Origin: CAYJSJ01 sp964373065
GTDB lineage: Bacteria > Patescibacteriota > Gracilibacteria > Peribacterales > Peribacteraceae
Direction of reading: 5' to 3'
DNA: 48,855 bases
Assembly (NCBI GenBank): GCA_964373065.1
Contig: CAYJSJ010000007.1
Span: forward strand, 1 to 48,855
The notes under the pieces are model-generated. The model worked only from the letters and a program-made list of their open reading frames with translations. It had not been told where the DNA came from and made no database searches. The number at the start of each line of letters is the position of its first letter. Position 1 is the first letter of the stretch. Position numbers and translations under genes: made by a program. Below are positions 8,131 through 16,687 of this stretch, one piece after another.

Positions 8131-8189
8131 CTCTCTAGCGTGCGCGCCTGCCTGCCGGCAGGCAGGTCTACCAATTTCGCCACGACGGC
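8131..8189 (-). pseudogene. 5' half of a tRNA-Leu interrupted by a 20-bp palindrome
   Basis: On the minus strand GCCGTCG followed by TGGCGAAATTGGTAGA, identical to the D-arm region of tRNA-Leu(CAG). The 20-bp palindrome follows, and then the sequence resumes with CGCGCACGCT, again identical to the next bases of tRNA-Leu(CAG). After that the similarity stops: no anticodon loop with U33, variable arm, T-arm or CGACGGC acceptor strand is found before the intact tRNA. It is therefore a truncated copy. Confidence 0.75.
8147..8166. repeat. 20-bp perfect palindrome CCTGCCTGCCGGCAGGCAGG
   Basis: Self-complementary over all 20 bases, inserted precisely between GGTAGA and CGCGCACGCT of a tRNA-Leu fragment, with no visible loss of tRNA sequence. 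From general knowledge this word recurs in CPR genomes and shows up in translated frames as the peptide PACRQAG; here it is the only copy in the window. Confidence 0.85.
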
Positions 8190-8260
8190 ACATCGGGCCG
8201 CATCATGATAACAAAATAGACCGAGCATATCCTCTCGAAATAGAATTTCGATCCGATCCC

Positions 8261-8288
8261 TTGACGCCGAAAGTTATCACTCTATAAT
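8261..8288 (+). promoter_or_regulatory. promoter of groES-groEL
   Basis: TTGACG (8261-8266), 16-nt spacer, TATAAT (8283-8288): the strongest consensus promoter in the window. The leader is about 85 nt and includes palindromes CCGATCGG (8314-8321) and ATCGAATTCGAT (8336-8347). No CIRCE element (TTAGCACTC-N9-GAGTGCTAA) is present, so HrcA control is not supported. An inverted repeat CGAAAT/ATTTCG (8236-8250) lies just upstream of the -35. Confidence 0.75.
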
Positions 8289-8379
8289 GCCGATTGCTAA
8301 CCTTTTGGGTTCTCCGATCGGCAGGCGAATTTACTATCGAATTCGATCCCCAATCCCTAACTACTAACCCCTCACCCCT

Positions 8380-8712
8380 ATGTCTAGTCTCCCTCAGTTC
8401 ACCGTCAAAGTCGTCCCCTTCAACGATCACATCGCCGTGGTTCCCGAAGAGATGGAGACCATGACGAAGTCCGGCATCGTGATCCCCGATACCGCCAAAG
8501 GCGAAAAGTCGGCCATAGGCACCGTGATCGCCGTCGGCTCAGGAGAGCTCAAGGAACATGACTACGAGAAGCCCACAAAGCACTTCAAAGTGGGAGACAA
8601 GGTCGTCTTCGGCAAGTACTCGGGCGAGGACATCGAACTCACGACCAAGGCCGGCAAGAAAGTAGAAGTAAAATTCCTCTCCATCGATTCTGTAAGAGCC
8701 AAGATTTCGTAA
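8380..8712 (+). CDS. groES: co-chaperonin GroES
   Basis: 110 residues, slightly longer than the usual 95-100. Conserved features: an N-terminal strand with VVPFNDHIAVVPEE (the PLxDRVxVxxxE position), a mobile loop region (TKSGIVIPDTAKGEK), GTVIAVGSGE, and VGDKVVFGKYSGEDIEL near the C-terminus. It caps the GroEL chamber as a heptamer. First gene of a bicistronic operon with groEL 42 nt downstream. No Shine-Dalgarno sequence precedes the ATG; the leader is C-rich (CCCTAACTACTAACCCC). Confidence 0.97.
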   Translation: MSSLPQFTVKVVPFNDHIAVVPEEMETMTKSGIVIPDTAKGEKSAIGTVIAVGSGELKEHDYEKPTKHFKVGDKVVFGKYSGEDIELTTKAGKKVEVKFLSIDSVRAKIS

Positions 8713-8754
8713 TCAATTTTCCACTTTCAATTTTCCACTTTCCACTTCTCATAT

Positions 8755-10401
8755 ATGGCCAAGCAAATTCTCTTCGGTAAAGACGCACGCGAAAAAATAC
8801 TGAGTGGCGTAAAGAAGCTCTCGGATGCCGTCACCGCAACGATGGGTCCGAAAGGACGTAACGTCCTCATAGAAAAAAGTTACGGCGGACCGACCGTCAC
8901 CAAAGACGGCGTCACGGTCGCCAAGGAAGTGGAACTCGAGGACAAGTTTGAGAATATGGGCGCGCAGCTCGTGAAGGAAGCCGCGACGAAGACCAACGAC
9001 GCCGCCGGCGATGGCACAACGACTGCGACCGTCCTTGCGTACGCCATTATGACCGAAGGCCTAAAGCACCTCCAGAAAGGCGCGAACGCCATCTCCATCA
9101 AGCGCGGTATCGACAAAGCCGTTGCGGCAGTCGACGAAGCGTTGGAGAAAATGAAGAAGAACGTTTCCGATAAGGACGAAGATTCTCTGAAAGCCGTTGC
9201 AAATATCTCCGCCCAAGACGAGGAGATCGGCGAGATCATCGCCAAAGTGATCGCCAAGGTCGGCAAAGGAGGCGTTGTGACCGTCGATAAAGGCCAGACG
9301 CTCGGGATCGAGCATGAATACGTCGAAGGGATGCAGTTTGATAACGGCTACATATCGCCCTACTTCATCACGGATACGGCGAGAATGGAAGCGGTGTTCG
9401 AGGGGCCGTCGATTCTGATTACCGATAAAAAGATCGGCTCCATTCAGGAGATTTTGCCTCTCCTCGAAAAACTTGCACAGAGCGGCCGCAAGGAGATTGT
9501 GATCATCTGTGAAAATATGGATGGAGAAGCACTTGCCACTCTTGTCGTGAATAAACTCCGCGGCACGTTCTCCGCGCTCGCCGTGAAAGCTCCCGCCTTC
9601 GGCGACCGTCGCAAAGCGATTCTGCACGATATCGCCGCGCTCACCGGAGGACGCGTGATATCGGAAGAAGTAGGACTCAAACTCGAAAACGCAGACCTCG
9701 CAGACCTTGGAACATGCGACCGCGTGATCTCCGATAAAGACAACACGACCATCGTCGGCGGTAAGGGGAAGAAAAAGGAGATTGATATGCGCATCAACCA
9801 GATTAAAACCGAGCTCGAAAACACAAAGAGCGACTTTGACAAAGAGAAACTCATGGACCGTCTCGCAAAGCTCACCGGCGGCGTGGCCGTTATCAAAGTG
9901 GGTGCTGCGACCGAGGTGGAGCAAAAAGAGCGCCAGCACCGCGTGGAAGACGCACTTTCGGCTACCCGTGCTGCAGCTGAAGAGGGAATCCTCCCCGGAG
10001 GGGGCGTTGCGTTTATCCGTTGCATCCCTGCGCTCGCCAAGCTCGAGGCTTCGACGAACAATGCCGACGAAAAAGTCGGCATTCAGATCGTGAAGGGCTC
10101 ACTCACCGCTCCGCTCATGAATATCGCAAGTAACGCGGGTGTGGCAGGCGACGTCGTTGTAGACAAGGTGAAGGGCATGAAAGGCAACGAAGGCTACAAC
10201 GCGCTCACGGATGAATACATAGACCTCGTGAAAGGCATGATCATCGACCCGAAGAAGGTGACGCGATCGGCACTCGAAAACGCCGCTTCGGTTGCCTCGA
10301 TGTTCCTCACGCTCGAAGCTGCCATCTGCGAAATCCCAAAGAAGGAAGAAGCGCACCCGATGCCGGGAGGCGGAGGTATGGGGATGGATGGGATGATGTA
10401 A
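8755..10401 (+). CDS. groEL: chaperonin GroEL (60 kDa)
   Basis: 548 residues, normal length. Hallmarks are intact: AKQILFGKDAREKI start, GPKGRNVLIEK, the ATP-binding motif GDGTTTATVLA, the AVKAPAFGDRRKA segment, EEGILPGGGVAFIR, and a Gly-Met-rich tail ending GGGMGMDGMM. It folds proteins in the cytosol with GroES and ATP. The 42-nt spacer from groES is a low-complexity tract (repeats of TTTCCACTTTC) without a Shine-Dalgarno motif. A strong hairpin terminator follows. Confidence 0.98.
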   Translation: MAKQILFGKDAREKILSGVKKLSDAVTATMGPKGRNVLIEKSYGGPTVTKDGVTVAKEVELEDKFENMGAQLVKEAATKTNDAAGDGTTTATVLAYAIMTEGLKHLQKGANAISIKRGIDKAVAAVDEALEKMKKNVSDKDEDSLKAVANISAQDEEIGEIIAKVIAKVGKGGVVTVDKGQTLGIEHEYVEGMQFDNGYISPYFITDTARMEAVFEGPSILITDKKIGSIQEILPLLEKLAQSGRKEIVIICENMDGEALATLVVNKLRGTFSALAVKAPAFGDRRKAILHDIAALTGGRVISEEVGLKLENADLADLGTCDRVISDKDNTTIVGGKGKKKEIDMRINQIKTELENTKSDFDKEKLMDRLAKLTGGVAVIKVGAATEVEQKERQHRVEDALSATRAAAEEGILPGGGVAFIRCIPALAKLEASTNNADEKVGIQIVKGSLTAPLMNIASNAGVAGDVVVDKVKGMKGNEGYNALTDEYIDLVKGMIIDPKKVTRSALENAASVASMFLTLEAAICEIPKKEEAHPMPGGGGMGMDGMM

Positions 10402-10410
10402 TGCAATCAT

Positions 10411-10440
10411 GAGAGGGAAACCGTGGTTTCCCTCTCTTTC
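10411..10440. terminator. bidirectional terminator between groEL and the anti-sigma-like gene
   Basis: 12-bp perfect stem GAGAGGGAAACC (10411-10422) and GGTTTCCCTCTC (10425-10436) with a 2-nt loop, followed by TTTC. It lies 9 nt after the groEL stop and just before the stop of the convergent minus-strand gene, so it probably stops both transcripts. Confidence 0.75.
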
Positions 10441-10441
10441 G

Positions 10442-12043
10442 CTATTCTTCTAAACCATCTTCGAGCGGTCTTTGCATCACACCGGAAGGAGCTCTGGTAT
10501 CGGGGTAGACCTCCATCTCATCGACAGAGCTACCGGGCACCGGCATACCCAGGTAAGCGCCTTCGATCAGAGGCATCGGCATGGGCTTCACCATGCGATC
10601 ATCGCCTTGGAGAAGTTCAGAAGCGAGCGGGATGACGACGGCTTTACGCTGCTCGTAGCTTCCCTTCGGCATCTTGGTCACCGGGAACGCCAGAGCGGGA
10701 ACGTAGAGCTCGTAGTTCTCTTGTTTGTCCGCATCGTATTTGTAATGGATCACGTAGACTTCTTTCGGATCACCAAGCATCGCCTGTGTCATCGTAGCAC
10801 CTTCCTCTGTGTAATAGTTCACGCCGCCACGACGGACGATGTCCAGGAATGCTGCTGTATCTGTGACCGCAGCGTACTGTGAAGACTCCATTTGCATAAC
10901 GTTGATGCCCCAGACTCCCGTCGCCGCACGCAGGCGCACGTCCACCGTCACATTCATGCCGGAGGCGTTGCCCCACTCATCATACACAGGACTCCCGTTT
11001 ATGAGATACGGGAAAGAAACATCCATAGATTCGGGGAAGTAGAATTCGCTTCCAGTCGGCTGCATCGAACGCATTTCGCGCCAGTTGTAGGCGATCACGG
11101 GTTCACCGTACGTACGCATATCGACACCAAGATCGTTCAAAAATTTCGTCGCAATCTCAAAGACGCGGTTATCCGGGGGCATGTCGGATTCCTTCAGGCG
11201 AAACCGTGCAAAGCATGCCTCATCTTGGCAATTACTCTCGGGGCGCAGTGTATAGTCAATCTGACGATTGATGCTGAGGGATCCGTCCATGAAGTCGACA
11301 TAGACACTCAGCGGTTCCGGTCCGCTCTCGCTCAGGCTCACATTGATAACCTGCAGGGAACTGAGCTTGCCGATATTCAGGAGTCCCTCTACAAACGTGC
11401 CTCCGAGCAGATTGACCTTGGCTGAGGACTTCGGCTGGATACGGCGCATAACGGTGACCGTAGCGCCATCATCGAGTTTGAGATTTCCACTATAGATATA
11501 TTCCGTCGCCATATACGCATACTGCTCATCCGGTACGATCATCTTGGATCCGGCAGTCACGGCAGAGTCTGTGATCCGCGGCATGCCGCCGCCTCCGCCG
11601 CCGCTCTGTGGACGGGCATACATCGCAGGTTGATCAGGAGCCAGTGTCCCGAAAGCTTCATCATTGCGTTCATCGGCTACGGTAGGTCCTTTTATCACGC
11701 GATCGCCATCGCGATCAACCATGAGCGATTCACCCGATGGCATCGGGATTTTCGGGTTAATCATCGTGATGTACAGCACAAGGGAAGCAACGGCAGCACC
11801 TCCGAAGGCATAGAAGAATTTGTTCATACGTGTGAGGGGGGATGGGGATAGGGTTGGGGATGGCATGTATTGTAATCGCAGCTCCTTACGCAGGCGTGCC
11901 TTGAATGCATCGGAGAATTTCGTATCGGGTTTGGCGGCGACAATCGCACGGATGCTCCTCATGAGATCGGCACGAAACTCACTGAGACTCGATTCGATTT
12001 CGATGAGTTCATCGACGATGCTTTCGAGATTAAAGTCGGACAT
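10442..12043 (-). CDS. single-pass membrane protein, putative anti-sigma factor of the adjacent ECF sigma
   Basis: 533 residues. Residues 1-70 are cytoplasmic and helical (NLESIVDELIEIESSLSEF, then KFSDAFKARLRKELR); a single membrane segment follows at about 75-94 (FFYAFGGAAVASLVLYITM), then a roughly 430-residue exported part with a Gly-rich stretch (QSGGGGGG). The exported part resembles no family I can name. No zinc-binding HxxxCxxC motif is seen. Its ATG is separated by one nucleotide from the TGA of the sigma gene (TGATATG), so translation is probably coupled. Gene order and topology are the main evidence for an anti-sigma role: cytoplasmic sigma-binding end, outside sensor. Confidence 0.65.
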   Translation of the reverse strand: MSDFNLESIVDELIEIESSLSEFRADLMRSIRAIVAAKPDTKFSDAFKARLRKELRLQYMPSPTLSPSPLTRMNKFFYAFGGAAVASLVLYITMINPKIPMPSGESLMVDRDGDRVIKGPTVADERNDEAFGTLAPDQPAMYARPQSGGGGGGMPRITDSAVTAGSKMIVPDEQYAYMATEYIYSGNLKLDDGATVTVMRRIQPKSSAKVNLLGGTFVEGLLNIGKLSSLQVINVSLSESGPEPLSVYVDFMDGSLSINRQIDYTLRPESNCQDEACFARFRLKESDMPPDNRVFEIATKFLNDLGVDMRTYGEPVIAYNWREMRSMQPTGSEFYFPESMDVSFPYLINGSPVYDEWGNASGMNVTVDVRLRAATGVWGINVMQMESSQYAAVTDTAAFLDIVRRGGVNYYTEEGATMTQAMLGDPKEVYVIHYKYDADKQENYELYVPALAFPVTKMPKGSYEQRKAVVIPLASELLQGDDRMVKPMPMPLIEGAYLGMPVPGSSVDEMEVYPDTRAPSGVMQRPLEDGLEE

Positions 12044-12044
12044 A

Positions 12045-12596
12045 TCAGGAGAAGAAGAGGAAGAGGACGGCCAAGAGGATATCTTTGCGCACGGTGTTCA
12101 TCGCCCGTGTGAAGCTCATTTTTGACGCTCCTTCTGTTTTGCCAATGATCTCTGCTATTTCCGCAAAGGGATATCCGTGCCAGAGCCGCAGCAGCACGAC
12201 TTCGCGCTGATCGGGACTCAGTGTTCCGAGCACTGCTCGCACAGCTTGGATCTTGAGAGCCGTATCCGCATCGGCAACGACATCGGAATCTGAGGAGAGA
12301 TCCCACGCATCTTCGATGGAAGACGCAGCATGGAATGACCTGTAGTGATCGATCACGAGGTTACGAGCAATGCGGTAAATCCACTGTGAGAAGTTTCCTT
12401 TGGAACTGTCGAAGGTCCGAAGCTTCTGCAATGCCTGCAGGAACGTCTGGCTCACGATGTCTTCCGCCGTCTGCTTGTGATGCGTCTTATAGTAGACAAA
12501 GTCGTAGATGCGACGGACATAGCGTTCGTAGAGCTCCGTGAACGCCGCCTCGTCGCCGCGTGCAGCATCTACTGCGAGTATGGAATCCTCAATCAT
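12045..12596 (-). CDS. ECF-family RNA polymerase sigma factor
   Basis: 183 residues. Region 2 spans about 15-85: AAFTELYERYVRRIYDFVYYKT, then AEDIVSQTFLQAL and GNFSQWIYRIARNLVIDHYR, the typical -10-binding and core-binding helices. Region 4 follows at about 120-170, with LGTLSPDQREVVLLRLWHG, FAEIAEIIGKTEGASKMSFTRAMNTVRK as helix-turn-helix. There are no regions 1.1 or 3, as expected for an ECF factor. The C-terminus is oddly hydrophobic (ILLAVLFLFFS). First gene of the pair with the anti-sigma-like protein. A TATCAT box ends 7 nt before the ATG. Confidence 0.93.
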   Translation of the reverse strand: MIEDSILAVDAARGDEAAFTELYERYVRRIYDFVYYKTHHKQTAEDIVSQTFLQALQKLRTFDSSKGNFSQWIYRIARNLVIDHYRSFHAASSIEDAWDLSSDSDVVADADTALKIQAVRAVLGTLSPDQREVVLLRLWHGYPFAEIAEIIGKTEGASKMSFTRAMNTVRKDILLAVLFLFFS

Positions 12597-12603
12597 TGGG
12601 CAA

Positions 12604-12609
12604 ATGATA
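12604..12609 (-). promoter_or_regulatory. -10 element of the sigma/anti-sigma operon
   Basis: TATCAT on the minus strand, 7 nt before the ATG at 12596; predicted leaderless transcript. No good -35 is seen at 17 nt. Confidence 0.4.
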
Positions 12610-12767
12610 CTGGAGATGGGAAGGAGCAGGGAAGAGTACGCAACGGTGATCTGTCATGGACTACGGAGATGGGCCACTTGTTGTAACATCGGCGTATAGA
12701 AAATATAGCCTACGAGATCAATCCCCTTTCTCCTTAGACATAATAACTGAACACATTTTTTATACAA

Positions 12768-13727
12768 TTACTTATGGAGCGGGTGCATTGCCGATGGCCG
12801 CGACGGCACGATACGCCACTTGGTGAGCGGAACATTAATGACGATGACGCCGAACGTCGCAAGCGTGAGAGCGGCAAGATGTTCCTGACCGAGAGTTTCT
12901 TTGAGAAGCGTCGAAGCGACGATGATGCCGAACACACGTCCGAGCGCCTCCATGACACCCGCATCACTGGCGGTTAAATTGACAAGTGCTTTGTAGTAGA
13001 GAAAAAAAGGAATGAGAAAGCTGACAACGGGAAGCGCGAGCACCAGCCAAATATTTTGCGGATGCGTAAGAAATGAGAATTCCCCGGTATCGGTCAGAAG
13101 CATCCACACAAATACGAGTACGGTACTGATGAGCGTACGGATCAAAATGACAGAATCGATGTGACGGTTCTTCACAAATTTCTTATGTGCGATTACCGTG
13201 AACGCGGAGCAGAGTGAGGACGCGATAATGAGGAACACACCGGGGCTCACCGTCAGATGTACGATATTTTCCCACTGCAACGCAACGAGTGAAGCTAAGA
13301 GGAGGGCTCCGCCGGCAAGCAGGCGGGACGTAAAGCGCTCACCGAGCATAAAAACAGCGAGAACAACAACAAAGAGCGGCAGGAGGCTCGAGAGAATGAT
13401 TGAAGTGGAAGCGGAAACCATTGTGAGCCCCTCAAAGAAAAGCAGCGGCGCGATTGTTCCGCCGAAGATCGCTGCCATCAGTGTTCCGGCAATATCATGT
13501 TTAGTCATCCCCCATTCATTGCCCTTCCCCATTTCCATAATGCGGTGGAGCAGGAGGATTACGCACATGACAAGCAATGCGACAAAGTACATCTGCACGG
13601 GAGTCCACTGACTCCGAAGGATCATTTTCCCAAAAACGGGATTGAGGTTACTCAGCACAACCGCCGTCAGCATGAGCAAGAGGTCGGTGTGGCGGCTTTT
13701 TTTGCGAAAGAAGAACACGAATGCCAC
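12768..13727 (-). CDS. EamA/DMT-superfamily transporter
   Basis: 319 residues from a GTG start, with ten hydrophobic helices in two homologous halves of about 140 residues, as in EamA permeases. Helix ends carry family-like motifs (ASTSIILSSLLPLFVVVLAVFMLGERF in the first half; SDAGVMEALGRVFGIIVASTLLKE in the second, the latter matching the LxPvxaalla-xxlLgE pattern). Substrate cannot be inferred; members export amino acids, nucleosides or metabolites. The start is uncertain: internal starts around residue 16-19 are possible. It stands alone; the 171-bp space to the sigma gene holds nothing I recognise. Confidence 0.85.
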   Translation of the reverse strand: MAFVFFFRKKSRHTDLLLMLTAVVLSNLNPVFGKMILRSQWTPVQMYFVALLVMCVILLLHRIMEMGKGNEWGMTKHDIAGTLMAAIFGGTIAPLLFFEGLTMVSASTSIILSSLLPLFVVVLAVFMLGERFTSRLLAGGALLLASLVALQWENIVHLTVSPGVFLIIASSLCSAFTVIAHKKFVKNRHIDSVILIRTLISTVLVFVWMLLTDTGEFSFLTHPQNIWLVLALPVVSFLIPFFLYYKALVNLTASDAGVMEALGRVFGIIVASTLLKETLGQEHLAALTLATFGVIVINVPLTKWRIVPSRPSAMHPLHK

Positions 13728-13771
13728 TCTAGCAAAGAGAGGTCAAGGGGAGAAGCAAATGCATCGATTGG

Positions 13772-16189
13772 CTACAGCGCTAAATCCGCCTTACGTATTG
13801 TAATACTGTCTCCGCGTTTGGTGTCGTGATTCAGCATATAATTGGCGACGTATGTTTCGATGGAATCGGTGATGACGCGCCGCATTTCGCGTGCGCCGAA
13901 CTCCGCGGAATAGCCTTTGCGGGAGATAGCGTCCAGCGCATCTTCGTCCATGCGTACAGCAATCCCCTTCTTCTCCTTCAAATCCCTTACGATGAAGCCG
14001 ATCATCAGCATGGCAACTTGAATCGTCTCCTCTTCGGTGAGGGGCTGATAGAGCACCACTTCGTCGAAGCGGTTGAGGAATTCCGGTGCAAAGCTTCCGG
14101 ATGCTATAAGTTCGTCGAGAAGTGCTTTCTTGAATTCTTGCTTTTTTGGCTCCGGATGGGCCTTAAGGTATTGTATAATGAACGGTGCGCCGGCGTTACT
14201 GGTTGCGATGATGATCGTGTTGCGAAAATCCGTTTTCACACCCTGTCCGTCAATCAGGTGACCTTCATCGAGAATTTGGAGGAAGAGACTCTGAACCTTC
14301 TTGTCCGCCTTTTCGATCTCATCAAGTAATAGAAGCGAGAACGGCTTGTCTTGTACCGCGCGTGTCAGGAATCCTTCGGAGGGGTACCGCGGATCAGTAG
14401 AACCGATGACAGCATGTATGGAATCCGGGCTGCTGTATTCATTCATATCCAAACGAATCATGCTGGCTTCGCTCCCGAAATATTTTTCCGCGAGTGTTTT
14501 TGCGGTTTGCGTCTTTCCGACACCCGTGGGGCCGAGGAACAAAAACGTTCCGATCGGCCGCTTGCGATCGGCAATATCCGAGCTGGCTCGCTTGAGTGCG
14601 TTGCAGATAGCGATGATGGCAGACCGTTGCCCGACGATCGATCTGCACATACGTTCATCGAGCGTGCGTAGAGCCTCTTTTTTCGCATCGTCTACACCTG
14701 AAACATCCATGTGCGCTCTCACGGAAACCATGGCGCGCACATCGCCTTCGGTAACGTACGTGTCCTTGCGCTCCTTCGCATGCGAAACGGCTTCATACAA
14801 AAGATCTATGGCCTTTCCCGGAAAAACGCCCTTTGAAATATAGCGATCCGCGAGTTTCACTATCGCCTTGAGCGCGGCGTAGGTCACGTGCATATGCTTA
14901 CGGTCCTCGATCGCAAAATACTCCTCCATAACAACAGAAACGGTATCGTCGTATGCCGTCGGTTCCAGTAGTAACGTTTCAAATTGATTGTCCAGAGCGG
15001 GGTTTACCTTGATGTATTTGTGGTAATCCTTGGTGTCGGCAATGCCGATGATATTGATATTCTTTGCCTGCAAAAATTTACTGAGCACTCCTGCAATTTT
15101 TTCGTCACCGGACTGCAGGAAGAGCCCGATATTCTCTATAACAAGAATGAATCTGCCTTGCCTGTCTGCAAGGCGGAGTGCCTGCAGGAGCACCGCATCG
15201 GGGTCATGGGACGAAGAAAGAAGATCTTGCGCCTTGAGGATGAGCACGCGCGTATACGCATACCCCTTCTTGCTCTCCTCGAGCCTAAGTTGATAGGCGA
15301 GATTTTCCACAAGGGTCCGCTTTCCGCATCCATCTTCTCCGGTAATGATCACGTTATGTTGCGACGAGCGACTGAGTATCCGTATCGCATCTGTGAGTTT
15401 GTCGAGGTGAATAACCACCTTGCGTCGCCCACGGTACAGAATGCTTTGGCTGATGTCTTCGGTGATCGCATCAAGAACGTCATTATAGCCGGTCACCCAC
15501 CGGCGACCCATGCCTCCGAAGGTTTTCACGCAATACGCAGGGCTCCAAAATTTGTCTTTCTTCCAGACATCATGATGGTAACTCTCCCACTTCACGATCA
15601 TTGCCATGTCAGCAACCGAGAGATCCAGCGCATGCAGAAGCATTTGAAACACATCTTTTCTTTGAAACAATGTAAGCAAGAGAGTCCCCTCATCAATTCT
15701 ACGTCCACTCAGCTTCCGCATGGTACTTCCTGCTTCTGCGAGCAACTCTGCGATACGCTCCTTCTCGATCACAGGACGCGCAACGTCGAGCAGCCTTTCG
15801 GGGGGGAGTCCCATTTCATTGAGTATAAATTTCCCGCGATCGGTAGCGACAACAGTTCGAAGCAGTTCATACGATGTCGTGGCTTTCAGAGAAAGATTTC
15901 TGAGTATCCCGGATGTCAGCAAACAGGCTGCGTTTGTCTTCGACAGGGGTGTCCGATCGTCGTTCTCCAGCATGTCTGTAATAAACTGACGTATGATGAC
16001 AGAGGTGAATACGAGGAGAAGAACTGCGACGGCCATGTGCGAAAACGTTTGCTCCCGCACATCTTCAAGGAGTACAAGGAGTGCGACAATCGAAGCAACG
16101 GCGAGTGCAATCGGTCCCTCTATGCAACGGCGAAGTATTCTCGCCGCAAACGCGCGCGTTGCCGTTGGACTAAATTCCATGTGCGTCAT
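13772..16189 (-). CDS. membrane-anchored ClpA/ClpB-like double AAA+ ATPase
   Basis: 805 residues from the ATG at 16189; a longer frame to 16558 would overlap the upstream gene and is rejected. Two membrane segments (about 25-42 and 50-68) are followed by a Clp_N-like helical region (about 85-200). D1 has Walker A GEDGCGKRT (284-292), but its Walker B reads FILVIEN, so the catalytic Glu is Asn. D2 has GPTGVGKT (553-560), LLLDE (619-623) and the arginine-finger region LNRFDE. The coiled-coil M domain of ClpB is missing or minimal, and no IGF/L-type ClpP loop is visible. It probably unfolds or remodels proteins at the membrane, powered by D2. The ATG lies 5 nt after the stop of the upstream 143-residue membrane protein, so the two form an operon. 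Confidence 0.82.
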   Translation of the reverse strand: MTHMEFSPTATRAFAARILRRCIEGPIALAVASIVALLVLLEDVREQTFSHMAVAVLLLVFTSVIIRQFITDMLENDDRTPLSKTNAACLLTSGILRNLSLKATTSYELLRTVVATDRGKFILNEMGLPPERLLDVARPVIEKERIAELLAEAGSTMRKLSGRRIDEGTLLLTLFQRKDVFQMLLHALDLSVADMAMIVKWESYHHDVWKKDKFWSPAYCVKTFGGMGRRWVTGYNDVLDAITEDISQSILYRGRRKVVIHLDKLTDAIRILSRSSQHNVIITGEDGCGKRTLVENLAYQLRLEESKKGYAYTRVLILKAQDLLSSSHDPDAVLLQALRLADRQGRFILVIENIGLFLQSGDEKIAGVLSKFLQAKNINIIGIADTKDYHKYIKVNPALDNQFETLLLEPTAYDDTVSVVMEEYFAIEDRKHMHVTYAALKAIVKLADRYISKGVFPGKAIDLLYEAVSHAKERKDTYVTEGDVRAMVSVRAHMDVSGVDDAKKEALRTLDERMCRSIVGQRSAIIAICNALKRASSDIADRKRPIGTFLFLGPTGVGKTQTAKTLAEKYFGSEASMIRLDMNEYSSPDSIHAVIGSTDPRYPSEGFLTRAVQDKPFSLLLLDEIEKADKKVQSLFLQILDEGHLIDGQGVKTDFRNTIIIATSNAGAPFIIQYLKAHPEPKKQEFKKALLDELIASGSFAPEFLNRFDEVVLYQPLTEEETIQVAMLMIGFIVRDLKEKKGIAVRMDEDALDAISRKGYSAEFGAREMRRVITDSIETYVANYMLNHDTKRGDSITIRKADLAL

Positions 16190-16194
16190 AGAGA

Positions 16195-16626
16195 TCAGAA
16201 CATCGTGAAGAGAGCGCTCGCGACATAGGTAAGTCCTGTCCAAAAAAGAAGAGGATACAAAAGCCATGCCACTATTAGCACAGAAAATAGGATTGTGATT
16301 GCAGCAGTAGCGGCAAGTCCGAGCGCGATCGTTACGATACGAAAGAGAAATCCGATCGTTCTGCTGACCATGCCGAGCACCAGCGCTTCCGACAGGGCCG
16401 TGATATTCAAACCCTGTACAGCATACATACCTTTGATTTGTTTCCATGGGGAAACAAGCGTCCGCAGAAGAAAGTGAAATGAGAATATTTCTACGAATGC
16501 CCGAAGGTACGCCATGTACGCGCGGAGGATCTTTAAGGGGATCTCCAAAAAATACCACCGGAGAAACTCCGAGACAGAAATTCCCGTGAAGATCAGGGGA
16601 TGGCGAATGACAATAAGCGGATGCAT
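16195..16626 (-). CDS. small membrane protein, operon partner of the AAA+ ATPase
   Basis: 143 residues, not recognised as a named family. An amphipathic N-terminal half (EFLRWYFLEIPLKILRAYM; HFLLRTLVSPWKQIKG) precedes two strongly hydrophobic helices (about 90-137; GFLFRIVTIALGLAATAAIT, VLIVAWLLYPLLFWTG). It ends 5 nt before the ATPase start. A partner or membrane platform for the ATPase is an inference from operon structure alone. Confidence 0.7.
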   Translation of the reverse strand: MHPLIVIRHPLIFTGISVSEFLRWYFLEIPLKILRAYMAYLRAFVEIFSFHFLLRTLVSPWKQIKGMYAVQGLNITALSEALVLGMVSRTIGFLFRIVTIALGLAATAAITILFSVLIVAWLLYPLLFWTGLTYVASALFTMF

Positions 16627-16646
16627 AGATATAAGTATTTCCTCTG

Positions 16647-16655
16647 ATTATAGCA
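16647..16655 (-). promoter_or_regulatory. extended -10 promoter of the membrane-AAA+ operon
   Basis: TGCTATAAT on the minus strand (TATAAT at 16647-16652), with TTCAAA 17 nt upstream (16670-16675). Transcript leader is about 13 nt. It lies back to back with the tmk promoter. Confidence 0.55.
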
Positions 16656-16687
16656 GATTATGAAGGGTTTTTGAAGAACGGAATGCA

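Noticed and set aside
8281..8340. CIRCE/HrcA operator upstream of groES
   Set aside because: GATTGCTAACC resembles part of a CIRCE arm, but there is no GAGTGCTAA partner at the right distance.
9061..9939. Long antisense frames inside groEL (up to 292 residues)
   Set aside because: They mirror a highly conserved gene with biased codon use; such mirror frames are expected and show no domain pattern or promoter.
16190..16558. 123-residue N-terminal extension of the AAA+ ATPase
   Set aside because: It overlaps the 143-residue membrane protein in another frame and is Cys/Arg-rich non-protein-like sequence. The ATG at 16189, 5 nt after that gene's stop, fits an operon.
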